From: Mixophyes australis
Taxonomy: Eukaryota; Chordata; Amphibia; Anura; Limnodynastidae
DNA length: 64,000 nt
Direction of reading: 5' to 3'
Assembly (NCBI GenBank): GCA_036250195.1
Contig: JAVHZZ010000001.1
Coordinates: forward strand, 376,756,707-376,820,706
Shown here: piece after piece, positions 46,609-58,410 of the stretch
How positions within the stretch are numbered: the stretch's first letter is position 1
How the letters are laid out: every line of letters begins with the position of its first letter
Made by a program: the position numbers and the translations under genes
Notes under the pieces: generated by a model
What the model saw: only the letters and a program-made list of their open reading frames with translations
What the model was told of the DNA's origin: nothing
The model's database searches: none

Positions 46609-46975
46609 CATTCAAGTGTATGCGTATGTATACTGTATTCAGAGCTGAAGATATGTCCAGGTCTGAATGAGTTACAGAGGCATCCTCTTGACAATAGACT
46701 CATCCCACAGTCACTTACGTCCCAACTTGCAAAAGTACAAAGATCTTTTATTTTATGTTATTAACACAATTGCTATGAAGCATCATTTAACTTGAATAAC
46801 CTAGCTAATACAGCAGGAACAACTTCCCCACATGTGTACAAAAAATGTTTATTTATCTTTGCTACAATACGCTTGGCAAATCCTTATCTATGGCAGAGCG
46901 ACTGCTAAAATCTCAATAAGCATCTGCAAATCATTCTCGAACCTCTAATTATAGGCGGTTCATAGTTCGGCTGTT

Positions 46976-47000
46976 TATCATCATCATCATCATCATCTGC
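46976..47000. repeat. (CAT)n microsatellite
   Basis: About eight ATC units. Confidence 0.85.
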
Positions 47001-47304
47001 TACTGACAACTGCCACTGACCACCCGCAAATAAAACAGTTTCTTCAGCTGTTTCTGCAACTATGTCCCAGTCTGAATCTGTACGCAATTGCTGGATCACA
47101 CACTTACAGTACATTATCTACATTAGAACACCCCTTTCCTCCTCCAACACTCTTCTTCAGGCGTAATGAGTCCTAAGTGGAAAAAAATTGCAGGTCTAAA
47201 TAGCCGCATTTGCGTACATTTACTTCCTGAGCATGCACAGTACCAGAAAATGCAAAGCTATGCTACACAAGGGGACATATGTCTCACTCAGAATTAAGCC
47301 CTAA

Positions 47305-48720
47305 GGGTTTAATTTAGTGTTAGGTGAAAATTTTGCTTACTGCAGAATTAGCAAACCAGCAAACCTTGTTACACTGCAAAGGGTACAAAGTCAAACATTT
47401 TCTGGCTGTACCGCGAATGATGAAAGCTATTGCCAGCTGCACACATACCGAATGGCTCTATTTGTGCGCTGAATTTTAGAGGTGTGCTAGCCTGCATCCT
47501 CCTTACAATGCTAAATCAGGTTGTATATTTTATATGGTTGTTCCCAGTTTTTCTTTTTTTTGTGACCCTTTAACTATGGTCTATGACCCATCATTGCTAA
47601 ACATGTTTAAGATACAGGTGGATGTACAGTATATGTCTCTCAGTTATATTCATGGCCAGCATTTATCTACATTTTTCACCTATTCCACATGTTCCATTTA
47701 TAAATAGACAAACTGCATATTTCCACAGCCTTACCATTGACATATTATGTGTATAAAATAATTTCTTCTGATCCCATTTGACAACTTATATGTGGATTCC
47801 TCCATATTCATTAGAGACAAGCATTTGTTAGCTGCCTCTGAATTATCCCTAGTTCTTCTGTCTTGCTCTTTTTCTGATGAGTTCGAAATTTAGAGCCATG
47901 TTATTCTCTTTCGATAGTTTATCTTGGAAAAATATATTCCTCTTTCCTTACGAGGATTATGGGTTGTTCAAATTATACTTTCAAGTGGTTTATCATATTG
48001 CAAGAAAGCCTGAGGGGAAGACAAAATTTGCCAATATCAAGAGAAATACAGAGAAAATACAGTTTTTATATATTTTCCAGGGACAGCCCAATCATATATC
48101 CTAAGCTCCTAAGTACACTTTTTACTGACATAATGAGGTTGAGTACAGCTGTGGTTTATATAGTAAGTTTATATAAAGCTTCTTAACTATTTAATGACCA
48201 GAATTAATTAATATATTACTTATTTGAACATTTTCAAAAATTTTGCTAAGTTGGGTAAATTAAGTCTAGCTTTTATTTTAACAGTTTACATAGCCGTTTG
48301 AATTCTATTTTGCTTTTTCATTATAGAAGATCTAAAAACATTTTAGAATAAATATACTTTAATTTTACTTTCATTATACAGAAACAGTAGATAAAATAGT
48401 TAAAATGAGAACTATTAAATCAGTCCACAACTATTGACATCAGAGTCAGACTGGGTCATTAAAGTAGTGTATGTGCACTGCCACCAGGGAAGCGAGGCCA
48501 AACTCTAGAGCCAACACTGATTATTATTAATTATTGTTATTAATCCACAAATATTGGTATTAATCAATAGGAGATTTCACATAAACTGGTATAAATCAAA
48601 TTAGCACGGAGTAAATAATGTCAATATAGATAGGAGACTGCACTTTCTCAAGGAGAAAATACAGGGATTTATTGTAAGACAAAGCAGGTATTATAATTTT
48701 ATGCATAATAATTTGCCCAG
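47305..48720. other. Intergenic, no gene recognised
   Basis: AT-rich. The two overlapping frames at 47877-48186 have no recognisable domain. Confidence 0.45.
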
Positions 48721-48725
48721 AACTA

Positions 48726-49690
48726 GTGGTAGATATACAATACAGAGAGCATCCTAGTGACCAATATACAATACATAGAGAATCCCAAGGACTGATATAC
48801 AATACAGAAAGCATCCTAGTGACCATTACAATACACAAAGAATCCCGAGGACTGATAAACAATACAGAGAGCATCCTAGTGACCAATATGCAATACAAAG
48901 AGAATCCCATGGACTGATATACAATACAGAGAGCATCCAAGTGACCATTACAATTCACAGATAATCCCAAGGACTGATATATAAAACAGAGACCATCCTA
49001 GTGACCAATATGCAATACATAGAGAAACCCAAGGATTGATATACAATACAGAGAGCATCCTAGTGACCAATATACAATACATAGAGAATCCCAAGGACTG
49101 ATATACTATACAGAGATCATCCTAGTGACCAATATACAATACATAGAGAATCCCAAGGACTGATATACAATACAGAGAGCATCTTAGTGACCATTACAAT
49201 ACATAGAGAATCCCAAGGACTGATATACAATACAGAGAACATCCTAGTGACCATTACAAAACATAGGGAATCCCAAGGACTGATATACAATACAGAGAGC
49301 ATCCTAGTGACTAATATACAATACATAGAGAATCCCAAGGACTGATATACTATACAGAGATCATCCTAGTGACCAATATACAATACATAGAGAATCCCAA
49401 GGACTGATATACAATACAGAGAGCATCCTAGTGACTAATATACAATACATAGAGAATCCCAAGGACTGATCTACAGTACAGAGAGCATCCTAGTGACTAA
49501 TATACAATACATAGAGAATCCCTAGCACTTCATATACAAAACAGAAAGCATCCTAGTAACCACCATATCAAACACAGAGCATCCTATTGACTGATATATA
49601 ACACATCCTTTTTACCCCAATACAATGCAAAGAGAATTCTAGTCACTACCATAAAATATAGAGAGCATCCCAGTGCATAGTCACATACGC
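48726..49690. repeat. 60-62-bp minisatellite, about 15 copies
   Basis: The unit alternates GATATACAATACAGAGAGCAT with CCTAGTGACCAATATACAAT and AGAATCCCAAGGACT. Each unit is itself two related halves of about 30 bp. Copies diverge towards the right end (49500-49690). Open frames on both strands follow the period and are not genes. Confidence 0.92.
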
Positions 49691-49954
49691 AGCATCTGCT
49701 CTGCTGCCTATGCACATACTGCACTATATGAATGTTTCCTCTACACCCTCCTTCATGTGAGGGACACACAAAATACACACGAGAGAGGTTTACATATTTA
49801 CACAGCTACTTATCTGTCTGAGGTACCTGAATGCAGCCACCTATCATTTCTGCTTCAACCACATGTCATTGCCTCACTTTTCTCTCCAGTAGAATGGATC
49901 AGTCCATATGCCACACCATCCGCACAGTGGACGCCACTGACCGAGGTCCAGTTA
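49691..49954. other. Unassigned
   Basis: No feature recognised. Confidence 0.4.
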
Positions 49955-50265
49955 CCCTCCTCCTCCTTCCTTCCTCCCTCTCCCCTCCTTCATTCTTTCT
50001 ACTGCTTCATACTCCTATTTCATCTTATTCCTCCTCCTCCTTTCTCCTCCTTTATAATCCTCCTTCTCCTCCATCATCCTTTATCATTCTCTTCTATCCT
50101 TCTCCTTCCTTCGTCTCTGCTAGTTCATCTTTTTTTACCTTCTCTTCCTTCTTCATCCACCTTCCTCCTCCTCCTCTTTCCTCCTGCTAAGCGCTCCTTT
50201 ATGCTCTTTTATACTCCTTCTTCTTCTATCCTCCATTCTCCGCCTTCCTTCAATATCCTCTTTCT
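49955..50265. repeat. Polypyrimidine (CTT/CCT) tract, about 310 bp
   Basis: Nearly all C and T on the plus strand with CTCCTCCTT-type words. The long Ser/Leu/Pro frame through it is compositional. It could form triplex DNA. Confidence 0.85.
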
Positions 50266-51061
50266 TGTTTCAGAATAAGCTCAGCAGGGATGGTACATGC
50301 ACTGTGTGCACTCAGTAACTATGTCTGCTAAGTTCCTCCAATCAGGACACCACCACATGTTCAAGTATGTGTGTGTGCTGAGCCCTGATGAGGGGGTGCT
50401 CAGGGCATGTAGTTATTTAGTCCTGCATGGTGCAGACAAGTTATGTACCACCCCAGCCTCACAGTCATCGGTGGCAAAGAGCGGCGGGCATTGGGGATCC
50501 TAAGCGGAGGTCTAGCCTCCTATGGTAATGGTGGTGGATTACCCAGGTGATGGGGTCCAGCAGGGAGTTCCCTAGTACCCTAGTGGGCCAGTCAAACTTT
50601 TATTGTCATGGAACGGACTTTTATTTTTTTAAATGTATGCCCAATATGCCCAGTATTTAAGAACACAGCTTACAAATACACTTAAAAAACAAAGGGCATC
50701 AAATATGTGTAAATATCAAGCAGGTTTAGATGTTAACGCCAATTGTAATATCTGCCTATAGTTGTTGCCATTATTGTCTTCCGGAGAATATTTCTCCGCC
50801 AAACTCCATTCTGTTTATACAGTTTGTCGCTGATGCAGATGATTCAGAAATCAACAGACTTGATGTAATAAGCAATAAAAAAAATGGTATAATATAGTTT
50901 TATAGTTTTTAATGGCAAAACATTTTTAAAAAGTGTTTTTTTTCACATTTATCAGGATGTTAGTAATGTCTACTGTACACAACATTCTTATAGTTGCTCC
51001 AGATTGCAAACACATATACTAGAATGCATACGCAACCGTCATCACTATCACTCAGCACTTA
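50266..51061. other. Intergenic, no gene recognised
   Basis: No coding motif or repeat family recognised. Confidence 0.45.
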
Positions 51062-51329
51062 CACCTTGTCACTCACCGGACTGTGAGTGCCATTTCTCCT
51101 GTGTTCAGGAACCGTGGCCGTCCGCCATCCTGAGGTTCTGCGCATGTGCAGCCCTTATTAAACCTTCAGTACCTGTTGCTTTTAATTGATTGGATGATCA
51201 GGCAACCCTCCCTATTTAAACCACCTGTGATCATTACCTGGTTGCCTGATCTTGGAGTCTCATTCCCCATGAGCCTCTGAAGGTGTTCCTGTGTTTCCTC
51301 GTGTATTCAGCTCCAGCTGATTCCTGTTT

Positions 51330-51765
51330 ACTGCTATTGTGGTTTCCAGACCACTTCAACTCTCCTGTGTTCATCGTGCCTGCACTCAGCTGATTCCTAT
51401 CTGCTACTACTACCGGACTCCAGTTCGTCTTCAACTCTCCTGTGTTCAGCGTGTCTGCTCTCCGCTGCCTCCGTTACTACTGCAGGGTTCCAGACCGTCT
51501 CAACTCTCCTGTGTTTATCGTGTCAGCTCTCCACTGATTCCTATCTGCTACTGCTGCCGGATTCCAGACCGTCTCTACTCTTCTATGTTCTGCGTGTCTC
51601 CTCTCCGCTGCCTTCGCTACTACTACCGGATTCCAGACCGCCTCTACTCTCCCGTGTTCAGCGTGTCTTCTCTCCGCTGCCTCCGCTACTACTGCCGGAT
51701 ACCAGACAGCCTCAACTCTCCCGTGTTCATCATGTTTCCAGTTTTACTTACTACTGCTTCCTGAG
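51330..51765. repeat. ~70-75-bp tandem repeat in the LTR
   Basis: About six copies of a unit containing CCAGACCGTCTCAACTCTCC and TGTTCATCGTGTC. Confidence 0.85.
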
Positions 51766-52079
51766 TATTGCTTCGTTGATACTGGATTACCTGCCGTGCG
51801 CTGCACCAACCTGATTACCGCTTCCATCCTCCAGTGGTCTCTCCTCCTGCCGGCCTTCAGCCGTTCAGGTATCCCTGCACGTCTCTCTGACAGCCTGCTC
51901 TCCTGAACCGCGGTATGCATACTTTCCATTGACTTTGCTTTTGTATTGCATATCCGTCTGGACTGTGTTGTGTTCTTCTCCGGAGTCTCCTATCCACTGA
52001 AGCTATTGTTACCAATGGCTTTGTTTCCTATTACCTGGATCGCTATAGTGACTTTGTATACTTCAAGCAGCGCTTGTCA

Positions 52080-52087
52080 GTTATTAT
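52080..52087. repeat. Left target-site duplication of the intact hAT element
   Basis: GTTATTAT, identical to 58754-58761. Confidence 0.95.
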
Positions 52088-52099
52088 TAGAGATGGTCA

Positions 52100-52245
52100 C
52101 TGACCCCCGTGTTTTGGTTTTGGATTCGGTTTTGGATCTGGATTACCGTCGTGTTTTGGTTTTGGTTTTGGTTTTGCAAAACCGCCATTGCGTGTTTTGG
52201 TTTTGGTTTTGGTTTTGTTTGGTTTTGTTTTGCTATTTTGTTGGA
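52100..52245. promoter_or_regulatory. Left subterminal repeats (GTTTTGG) of the hAT element
   Basis: More than a dozen GTTTTG(G) words in direct array, with a conserved CAAAACCGCC in the middle. The same pattern is at 32740-32825 in copy 2. Arrays of short words near the ends are typical transposase-binding sites in hAT elements; binding here is inferred. Confidence 0.5.
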
Positions 52246-52372
52246 AAATACATGTTTTTGTGCCTAAAATAACCCAATTTAGTGCTCCAACTGTTTTAGA
52301 GATAAGTAATCTAATTGTTGAGGTAATAAATCATCCAAAAAAACTGTTTAATTCTTCGTTGGTAGGCCTTCA

Positions 52373-52378
52373 TTTATT
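52373..52378 (-). terminator. Candidate poly(A) signal for the transposase
   Basis: TTTATT on the plus strand, which is AATAAA on the minus strand, about 1 kb beyond the transposase stop and beyond the 3' repeat array. A single hexamer is weak evidence. Confidence 0.25.
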
Positions 52379-52544
52379 CTACACACAAAACAGATTGTCT
52401 TCCTCTCCATCTATGCATATTGGCAATGCAGCCATCGTCTTTGAATGTATATTACACCCTACACTTATAGTTAAATATGTAAAGAAATGGAAAAAGACAG
52501 TTTGCTTTCTGTCTCTATAGGCCCCCCTCCACTTTTTTAAAAAA

Positions 52545-53200
52545 ACAAAAAATTCAGCCATTATAGACTGTACAATATTAATTGACATGGAGAAAGCCAG
52601 TTTGGTTTCTGTCTCTCAAGGCCCCCCTCCACTTGTATAAAATACCAAAAAATTCAGCCATTATAGACTGTACAATATTAATTGACATGGAGAAAGCCAG
52701 TTTGGTTTCTGTCTCTCAAGGCCCCCCTCCACTTGTATAAAATACCAAAAAATTCAGCCATTATAGACTGTACAATATTAATTGACATAGAGAAAGCCAG
52801 TTTGGTTTCTGTCTCTCAAGGCCCCCCTCCACTTGTATAAAATACTAAAAAATTCAGCCATTATAGACTGTACAATATTAATTGACATGGAGAAAGACAG
52901 TTTGGGGTCACTCTGTCTCTCTAGGCCCCCCTCCACTTGTATAAAATACCAAAAAATTCAGCCATTATAGACTGTACAATATTAATTGACATGGAGAAAG
53001 CCAGTTTGGTTTCTGTCTCTCTAGGCCCCCCTCCACTTGTATAAAATACTAAAAAATTCAGCCATTATAGACTGTACAATATTAATTGACATGGAGAAAG
53101 ACAGTTTGGGGTCACTCTGTCTCTCTAGGCCCCCCTCCACTTGTATAAAATACCCAAAAATTCAGCCATTATAGACTGTACAATATTATGAAAAATGGAC
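52545..53200. repeat. ~100-bp tandem repeat on the 3' side of the transposase, 7 copies
   Basis: AATTCAGCCATTATAGACTG starts at 52551, 52651, 52751, 52851, 52955, 53055 and 53159. Steps are 100 bp except two of 104 bp, where the unit carries GGGGTCACT instead of GGTTT. The long and short forms alternate in the right half. It is unrelated to the 100-bp unit on the other side. Confidence 0.95.
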
Positions 53201-53384
53201 AAAGCCAGTTTAGGGTCACTCTGTCTATGACACCCTACCCTTAAGGATAAATTGCCCTAACAGCAGCCTTTCAAGATGGTATGTGATATGGAAATGCCAC
53301 AAGTCCCTTTCCTCTTTGGGGGTAGATTGCACCCTACACTTACATAGAAAGTTTTAAAAAGATGTTATCGGCATCATCTTCAGC

Positions 53385-56378
53385 TTAATCCTCACCCTCA
53401 TCAGTGTGTACGTCATCATCACAGACTATCAATTCATCGCCGCTTGAATCCGCCATTAGAGAACAGTCAGTGCTTGGATGTCTTGGATGGTGAAGGCCTT
53501 CCTCGTGGAAGATGTAGTTCATTTTTATAAACATCATTTTCTCCACATTTTTGGGAAGTAACCTTCTACGGCGATCACTGACTAAGTTCCCTGCTGTGCT
53601 GAACACTCGTTCAGAGTACACACTGGAGGGTGGGCAGCTTAGGTATTGCAAAGCAAGTTTGTACATGGGTTTCCAAATGGCCTGCTTTTCTTCCCAGTAA
53701 GGAAAGGGACTGTCTGACATTTCCATATCAACTACCTCTTGAAAGTAATCCTCCACCATCCTTTGCATGTTTATACTCATATTGGATGGAGTTATGGGCA
53801 AAGTGACACATTTTTTTGAAAAATCCTTCAAACCAGCCCAGATGTTAAATTGTTCTGGTCTGCCCCCTGTGTCTTCCCTGCTTCTTTTTTGGAAATTTAA
53901 TTTTTTACGAGCAACAGCTTGAGAAAGTGAAGGAGGACACGTCGTCAAGCCGAGGCCCAGTTCAGCGGCCAACTTGCTGAGCAATAGCTCCTTGCAAAAG
54001 TTCACATCTCGCTCATTTACAAGTAAAGACTCAATGTAGGTTTTAAACCTTGGATCAAGCACAGTGGCCAAAACGTACTGATCCGAGTTCAAGATCTTAA
54101 TAACTCGAGGATCATTGTGAAGCGAATTAAGTACTTGATCGACAAGGCCAACATACTTTGCTGAATTGCTTGCTTTCAGCTCCTCCTTCATTTTCTCAAG
54201 CTGCTTTTCCAATAGTCTAATTAAAGGAATGACTTGGCTCAAACTAGCAGAGTCTGCACTGACCTCACATGTCACAACTTCAAATGGTTTCAGCACCTTG
54301 CACAGCACTGAAAGGATTCCCCACTGTGCAAGAGTGAAATACATCCCCCCTCCTTTCCCAATGTCATGACTTGTGCAATATGCTTGGATGGCTTTGCGCT
54401 GTTCCTCCATCCTCTGAAGCATGTACAGGGTGGAATTCCACCGAGTTACCACCTCTTGCTTAAGTTGGTGGCAGGGCAAGTTAAACTGCTCTTGGAGCTG
54501 CTGTAATCTCCTACATGCTGTGGCTGAATGCCTGAAATGGCCTGAAATTTTACGGGCCACCGAAAGCATCTCCTGCACCTCACGGTTATTTCGTAGGAAG
54601 CTCTGCACCACCAAGTTGATGGTGTGAGCAAAACAGGGAATATGTTGGAAATCACCCAGCTGTAATGCTCGCACTATATTGTTGGCGTTATCTGAAATGA
54701 CATACCCTGGGGAGAGTCCGAGTGGTATAAGCCATGCATCAATCACATCTCTCAGTTTGCGTAACAAATTGTCAGCCGTATGCCTGTTAGTGAAGCCGGT
54801 GATACAAAGAGTGGCCTGCCTGTGACAAATGTTACGTAGTGGTGTACATGCTGCTGCTGTTCCTGCTGGTGAAGGTGAATGACCAACCCAGTGGGCTGTC
54901 ACAGTCATATAGTCTTTGGTTTGGCCACTTCCACTTGTCCACATATCTGTGGTTAAGTGAACAGTGGGCAGAATGGCATTTTTCAGCGCAATCTCTACAT
55001 TTTTACACACTTTTTGGTATAGTTGTGGAATAGCTTTACGGGAGAAATGGTGTCGCGATGGAATTCTGTAACGCGGACACAAAACCTCAATTAACTGTGA
55101 AAAACCAGCTGCGTTTATTGTGGAGATTGGACGCAGATCTAACACTAACATTGCAGCCATGGCGTCTGTGATTCGCTTGGCGACTGGGTGACTGCTGTCA
55201 TATTTGCTTCCCCTCGCAAATGATTGTTTCACAGTTAATTGCTGAAATGTAGGACTGCTCATTTTATTCACCTGCCTCTGGGATGACGATTCACCCCCAG
55301 CAGCAGCAACAGCAGCAGCAGGACTAACGCTTTCTTCAGAGGAATCAATAATAGTGCCGGAGTCATCCAGCCTTAAGTGGGATGCCGGGCTAACTCCGAG
55401 CGCTACTGAGGATATTGATGAGGATGGTGTGGTGGGTGTATTTTGTAGCCGTCGGTATGTCGGTGAGCGGAGGGTCTTAGCTGATGAGGGAGTGCTTGTA
55501 TTCTTTTGGGAAGAACTTTCAGCTTTTCCCAACACTTTGCCATGAACTCTCATTAAATGGCGTAACATAGACGAGGTTCCAAGATGGTTAAGGTCCCTCC
55601 CTCGACTGACTGTGGCTTCACATACACTACAAATGGCTATACAATTGTTGTCTGGATTTGGGTAGAAATAATTCCACACATAAGAAGTGGATTTTTTTGT
55701 TTTATGCCCAGGCATGACAATGGCCTTTTTCTTGTCACGTGCCAGAACTGCTGCCACTGGTGCAGGACTTACACAAACAACCTCATCCTCATCAACATCC
55801 TCATTAGCGCCCTCGTCGCCTACACAAATCTCCCCCTCATCCTCTTCTAATTCCAAAGTGGCATCCTCAATTTGGGTATCACCGGCTACACTCGGGCTAT
55901 TAAGGCACACATCAGCAGAATGCTCACGATTAGACATCCCACTGTTGGATGGACTCTCCACAGGGATTGTTGTCATTTGTGAATCAGAGCAAATATTCTC
56001 CTGTAATGCCTCACTGTTATCTTGCAGCTCAGCTTTGACGCGTAACAGTAGTTGTGCACCAATTGTAGGCTGGGTAACTTTTTGGGATCTGCCACTAATA
56101 GCCAAAGGTGAAGGCCTCATTCTCTCTTTGCCACTGCGTGTGTAGAATGGCATGCTTGCAATTTTTTTTTTATCGTCACTTAACTTTTGCTCAGTTACAC
56201 TTCTTTTTCGCTTCAATACAGTAAATTTTTTTTTGGTTTTTGTTTTTTGCACTAATTTGAAAACACTCTGTTGTTTGACATCGCCTTGGCCAGATGACGT
56301 ACTGGGAACACTAACATCAGGACTGGTGACAGAACCTGGTTGCTCATTTAGATCATATGTGGACTGCTTTGAATCCAT
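53385..56378 (-). CDS. hAT transposase with BED zinc finger, 997 residues, intact
   Basis: A DNA transposase of the hAT superfamily (Ac-like). The N-terminal part is basic, then acidic (about 160-200). A BED-type zinc finger spans about 228-280, with W235, C250 and C253, H274 and H279. The RNase-H-like catalytic core has D478 (HLTTDMW), D563 (ISDNA) and E923 (VYSERVFSTAG), with C582/H585 (CFAH) and R646-W647 (RWNST) as conserved neighbours. The C-terminal hAT dimerisation region runs about 905-955. The length exceeds the usual 600-800 because of long linkers. The start at 56378 has A at -3 and G at +4, and no AUG lies between it and the TATA-like box. The relic at 39890-42875 is a relative. 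An adopted host gene is less likely, since it lies between intact transposon ends. Confidence 0.95.
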   Translation of the reverse strand: MDSKQSTYDLNEQPGSVTSPDVSVPSTSSGQGDVKQQSVFKLVQKTKTKKKFTVLKRKRSVTEQKLSDDKKKIASMPFYTRSGKERMRPSPLAISGRSQKVTQPTIGAQLLLRVKAELQDNSEALQENICSDSQMTTIPVESPSNSGMSNREHSADVCLNSPSVAGDTQIEDATLELEEDEGEICVGDEGANEDVDEDEVVCVSPAPVAAVLARDKKKAIVMPGHKTKKSTSYVWNYFYPNPDNNCIAICSVCEATVSRGRDLNHLGTSSMLRHLMRVHGKVLGKAESSSQKNTSTPSSAKTLRSPTYRRLQNTPTTPSSSISSVALGVSPASHLRLDDSGTIIDSSEESVSPAAAVAAAGGESSSQRQVNKMSSPTFQQLTVKQSFARGSKYDSSHPVAKRITDAMAAMLVLDLRPISTINAAGFSQLIEVLCPRYRIPSRHHFSRKAIPQLYQKVCKNVEIALKNAILPTVHLTTDMWTSGSGQTKDYMTVTAHWVGHSPSPAGTAAACTPLRNICHRQATLCITGFTNRHTADNLLRKLRDVIDAWLIPLGLSPGYVISDNANNIVRALQLGDFQHIPCFAHTINLVVQSFLRNNREVQEMLSVARKISGHFRHSATACRRLQQLQEQFNLPCHQLKQEVVTRWNSTLYMLQRMEEQRKAIQAYCTSHDIGKGGGMYFTLAQWGILSVLCKVLKPFEVVTCEVSADSASLSQVIPLIRLLEKQLEKMKEELKASNSAKYVGLVDQVLNSLHNDPRVIKILNSDQYVLATVLDPRFKTYIESLLVNERDVNFCKELLLSKLAAELGLGLTTCPPSLSQAVARKKLNFQKRSREDTGGRPEQFNIWAGLKDFSKKCVTLPITPSNMSINMQRMVEDYFQEVVDMEMSDSPFPYWEEKQAIWKPMYKLALQYLSCPPSSVYSERVFSTAGNLVSDRRRRLLPKNVEKMMFIKMNYIFHEEGLHHPRHPSTDCSLMADSSGDELIVCDDDVHTDEGED

Positions 56379-56390
56379 TCTGAGCGCAAA

Positions 56391-58410
56391 CCACTGGGGA
56401 GTGCTAAAAATTATTTAGTAGATTCTGCTGACAGTTATGACTTTTGACAGCCAGAAATATTAATGCACAATTAGGGAGGACACCCCAAAAACACTGAGGA
56501 GTGCTAAAAATTATTGAGTAGATACTGCTGACAGATATGACTTTTGACAGCCAGAAATATTAATGCACAATTAGGGAGGACACCCCAAAAACACTGAGGA
56601 GTGCTAAAAATTATTGAGTAGATACTGCTGACAGATATGACTTTTGACAGCCAGAAATATTAATGCACAATTAGGGAGGACACCCCAAAAACACTGAGGA
56701 GTGCTAAAAATTATTGAGTAGATACTGCTGACAGATATGACTTTTGACAGCCAGAAATATTAATGCACAATTAGGGAGGACACCCCAAAAACACTAAGGA
56801 GTGCTAAAAATTATTGAGTAGATACTGCTGACAGATATGACTTTTGACAGCCAGAAATATTAATGCACAATTAGGGAGGACACCCCAAAAACACTGAGGA
56901 GTGCTAAAAATTATTGAGTAGATACTGCTGACAGATATGACTTTTGACAGCCAGAAATATTAATGCACAATTAGGGAGGACACCCCAAAAACACTGAGGA
57001 GTGCTAAAAATTATTGAGTAGATACTGCTGACAGATATGACTTTTGACAGCCAGAAATATTAATGCACAATTAGGGAGGACACCCCAAAAACACTGAGGA
57101 GTGCTAAAAATTATTGAGTAGATACTGCTGACAGATATGACTTTTGACAGCCAGAAATATTAATGCACAATTAGGGAGGACACCCCAAAAACACTGAGGA
57201 GTGCTAAAAATTATTGAGTAGATACTGCTGACAGATATGACTTTTGACAGCCAGAAATATTAATGCACAATTAGGGAGGACACCCCAAAAACACTGAGGA
57301 GTGCTAAAAATTATTGAGTAGATACTGCTGACAGATATGACTTTTGACAGCCAGAAATATTAATGCACAATTAGGGAGGACACCCCAAAAACACTGAGGA
57401 GTGCTAAAAATTATTGAGTAGATACTGCTGACAGATATGACTTTTGACAGCCAGAAATATTAATGCACAATTAGGGAGGACACCCCAAAAACACTGAGGA
57501 GTGCTAAAAATTATTGAGTAGATACTGCTGACAGATATGACTTTTGACAGCCAGAAATATTAATGCACAATTAGGGAGGACACCCCAAAAACACTGAGGA
57601 GTGCTAAAAATTATTGAGTAGATACTGCTGACAGATATGACTTTTGACAGCCAGAAATATTAATGCACAATTAGGGAGGACACCCCAAAAACACTGAGGA
57701 GTGCTAAAAATTATTGAGTAGATACTGCTGACAGATATGACTTTTGACAGCCAGAAATATTAATGCACAATTAGGGAGGACACCCCAAAAACACTGAGGA
57801 GTGCTAAAAATTATTGAGTAGATACTGCTGACAGATATGACTTTTGACAGCCAGAAATATTAATGCACAATTAGGGAGGACACCCCAAAAACACTGAGGA
57901 GTGCTAAAAATTATTGAGTAGATACTGCTGACAGATATGACTTTTGACAGCCAGAAATATTAATGCACAATTAGGGAGGACACCCCAAAAACACTGAGGA
58001 GTGCTAAAAATTATTGAGTAGATACTGCTGACAGATATGACTTTTGACAGCCAGAAATATTAATGCACAATTAGGGAGGACACCCCAAAAACACTGAGGA
58101 GTGCTAAAAATTATTGAGTAGATACTGCTGACAGATATGACTTTTGACAGCCAGAAATATTAATGCACAATTAGGGAGGACACCCCAAAAACACTGAGGA
58201 GTGCTAAAAATTATTGAGTAGATACTGCTGACAGATATGACTTTTGACAGCCAGAAATATTAATGCACAATTAGGGAGGACACCCCAAAAACACTGAGGT
58301 GTGCTACAAATTATTTAGTAGATACTGCTGACAGATATGACTTTTGACAGCCAGAAATATTAATGCACAATTATGGGGGACACCCCAAAAGCGCTGGGGA
58401 GTGCCAAATT
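56391..58410. repeat. 100-bp tandem array, 20 copies, in the transposase leader
   Basis: Units start GTGCTAAAAATTATTGAGTA at 56401, 56501 and every 100 bp to 58301. Inner copies look identical or differ at one base (a G/A at 56796); only the outermost copies at each end (56401, 58301) carry more changes. The copies adjoin with no spacers. On the transposase sense strand the unit contains no ATG. Confidence 0.97.

Larger units (their letters stand above)
45561..47301. mobile_element. PIF/Harbinger-type MITE (about 750 bp) carrying a hAT insert
   Basis: The left end GGGCCTGATTCAGAG and the complement of the right end, GGGCTTAATTCTGAG, are inverted repeats. The flanks are TAA on both sides (45558-45560, 47302-47304), the TWA duplication typical of PIF/Harbinger. 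Without the hAT insert at 45625-46608 and its duplication the element is 749 bp, with no coding sequence. Confidence 0.75.

Noticed and set aside
48596..49338. Repeated MGFSLYC-type frames
   Set aside because: They repeat with the minisatellite unit and have no flanking coding signals.
49673..50278. 201-codon plus-strand frame
   Set aside because: Mostly a C/T tract encoding Ser, Leu, Pro and Phe; a second frame through the same tract is equally open.
53385..56378. A domesticated ZBED-type host gene
   Set aside because: The frame lies between intact terminal repeats with a perfect target duplication, so a resident transposase is the simpler reading.
54166..56418. Plus-strand frames opposite the hAT transposase
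   Set aside because: Shadows of the 997-codon minus-strand gene; no motif of their own.
56391..58410. Regular 100-bp periodicity suggested a CRISPR array
   Set aside because: Copies are contiguous with no unique spacers, lie inside a eukaryotic transposon, and no cas gene is present.
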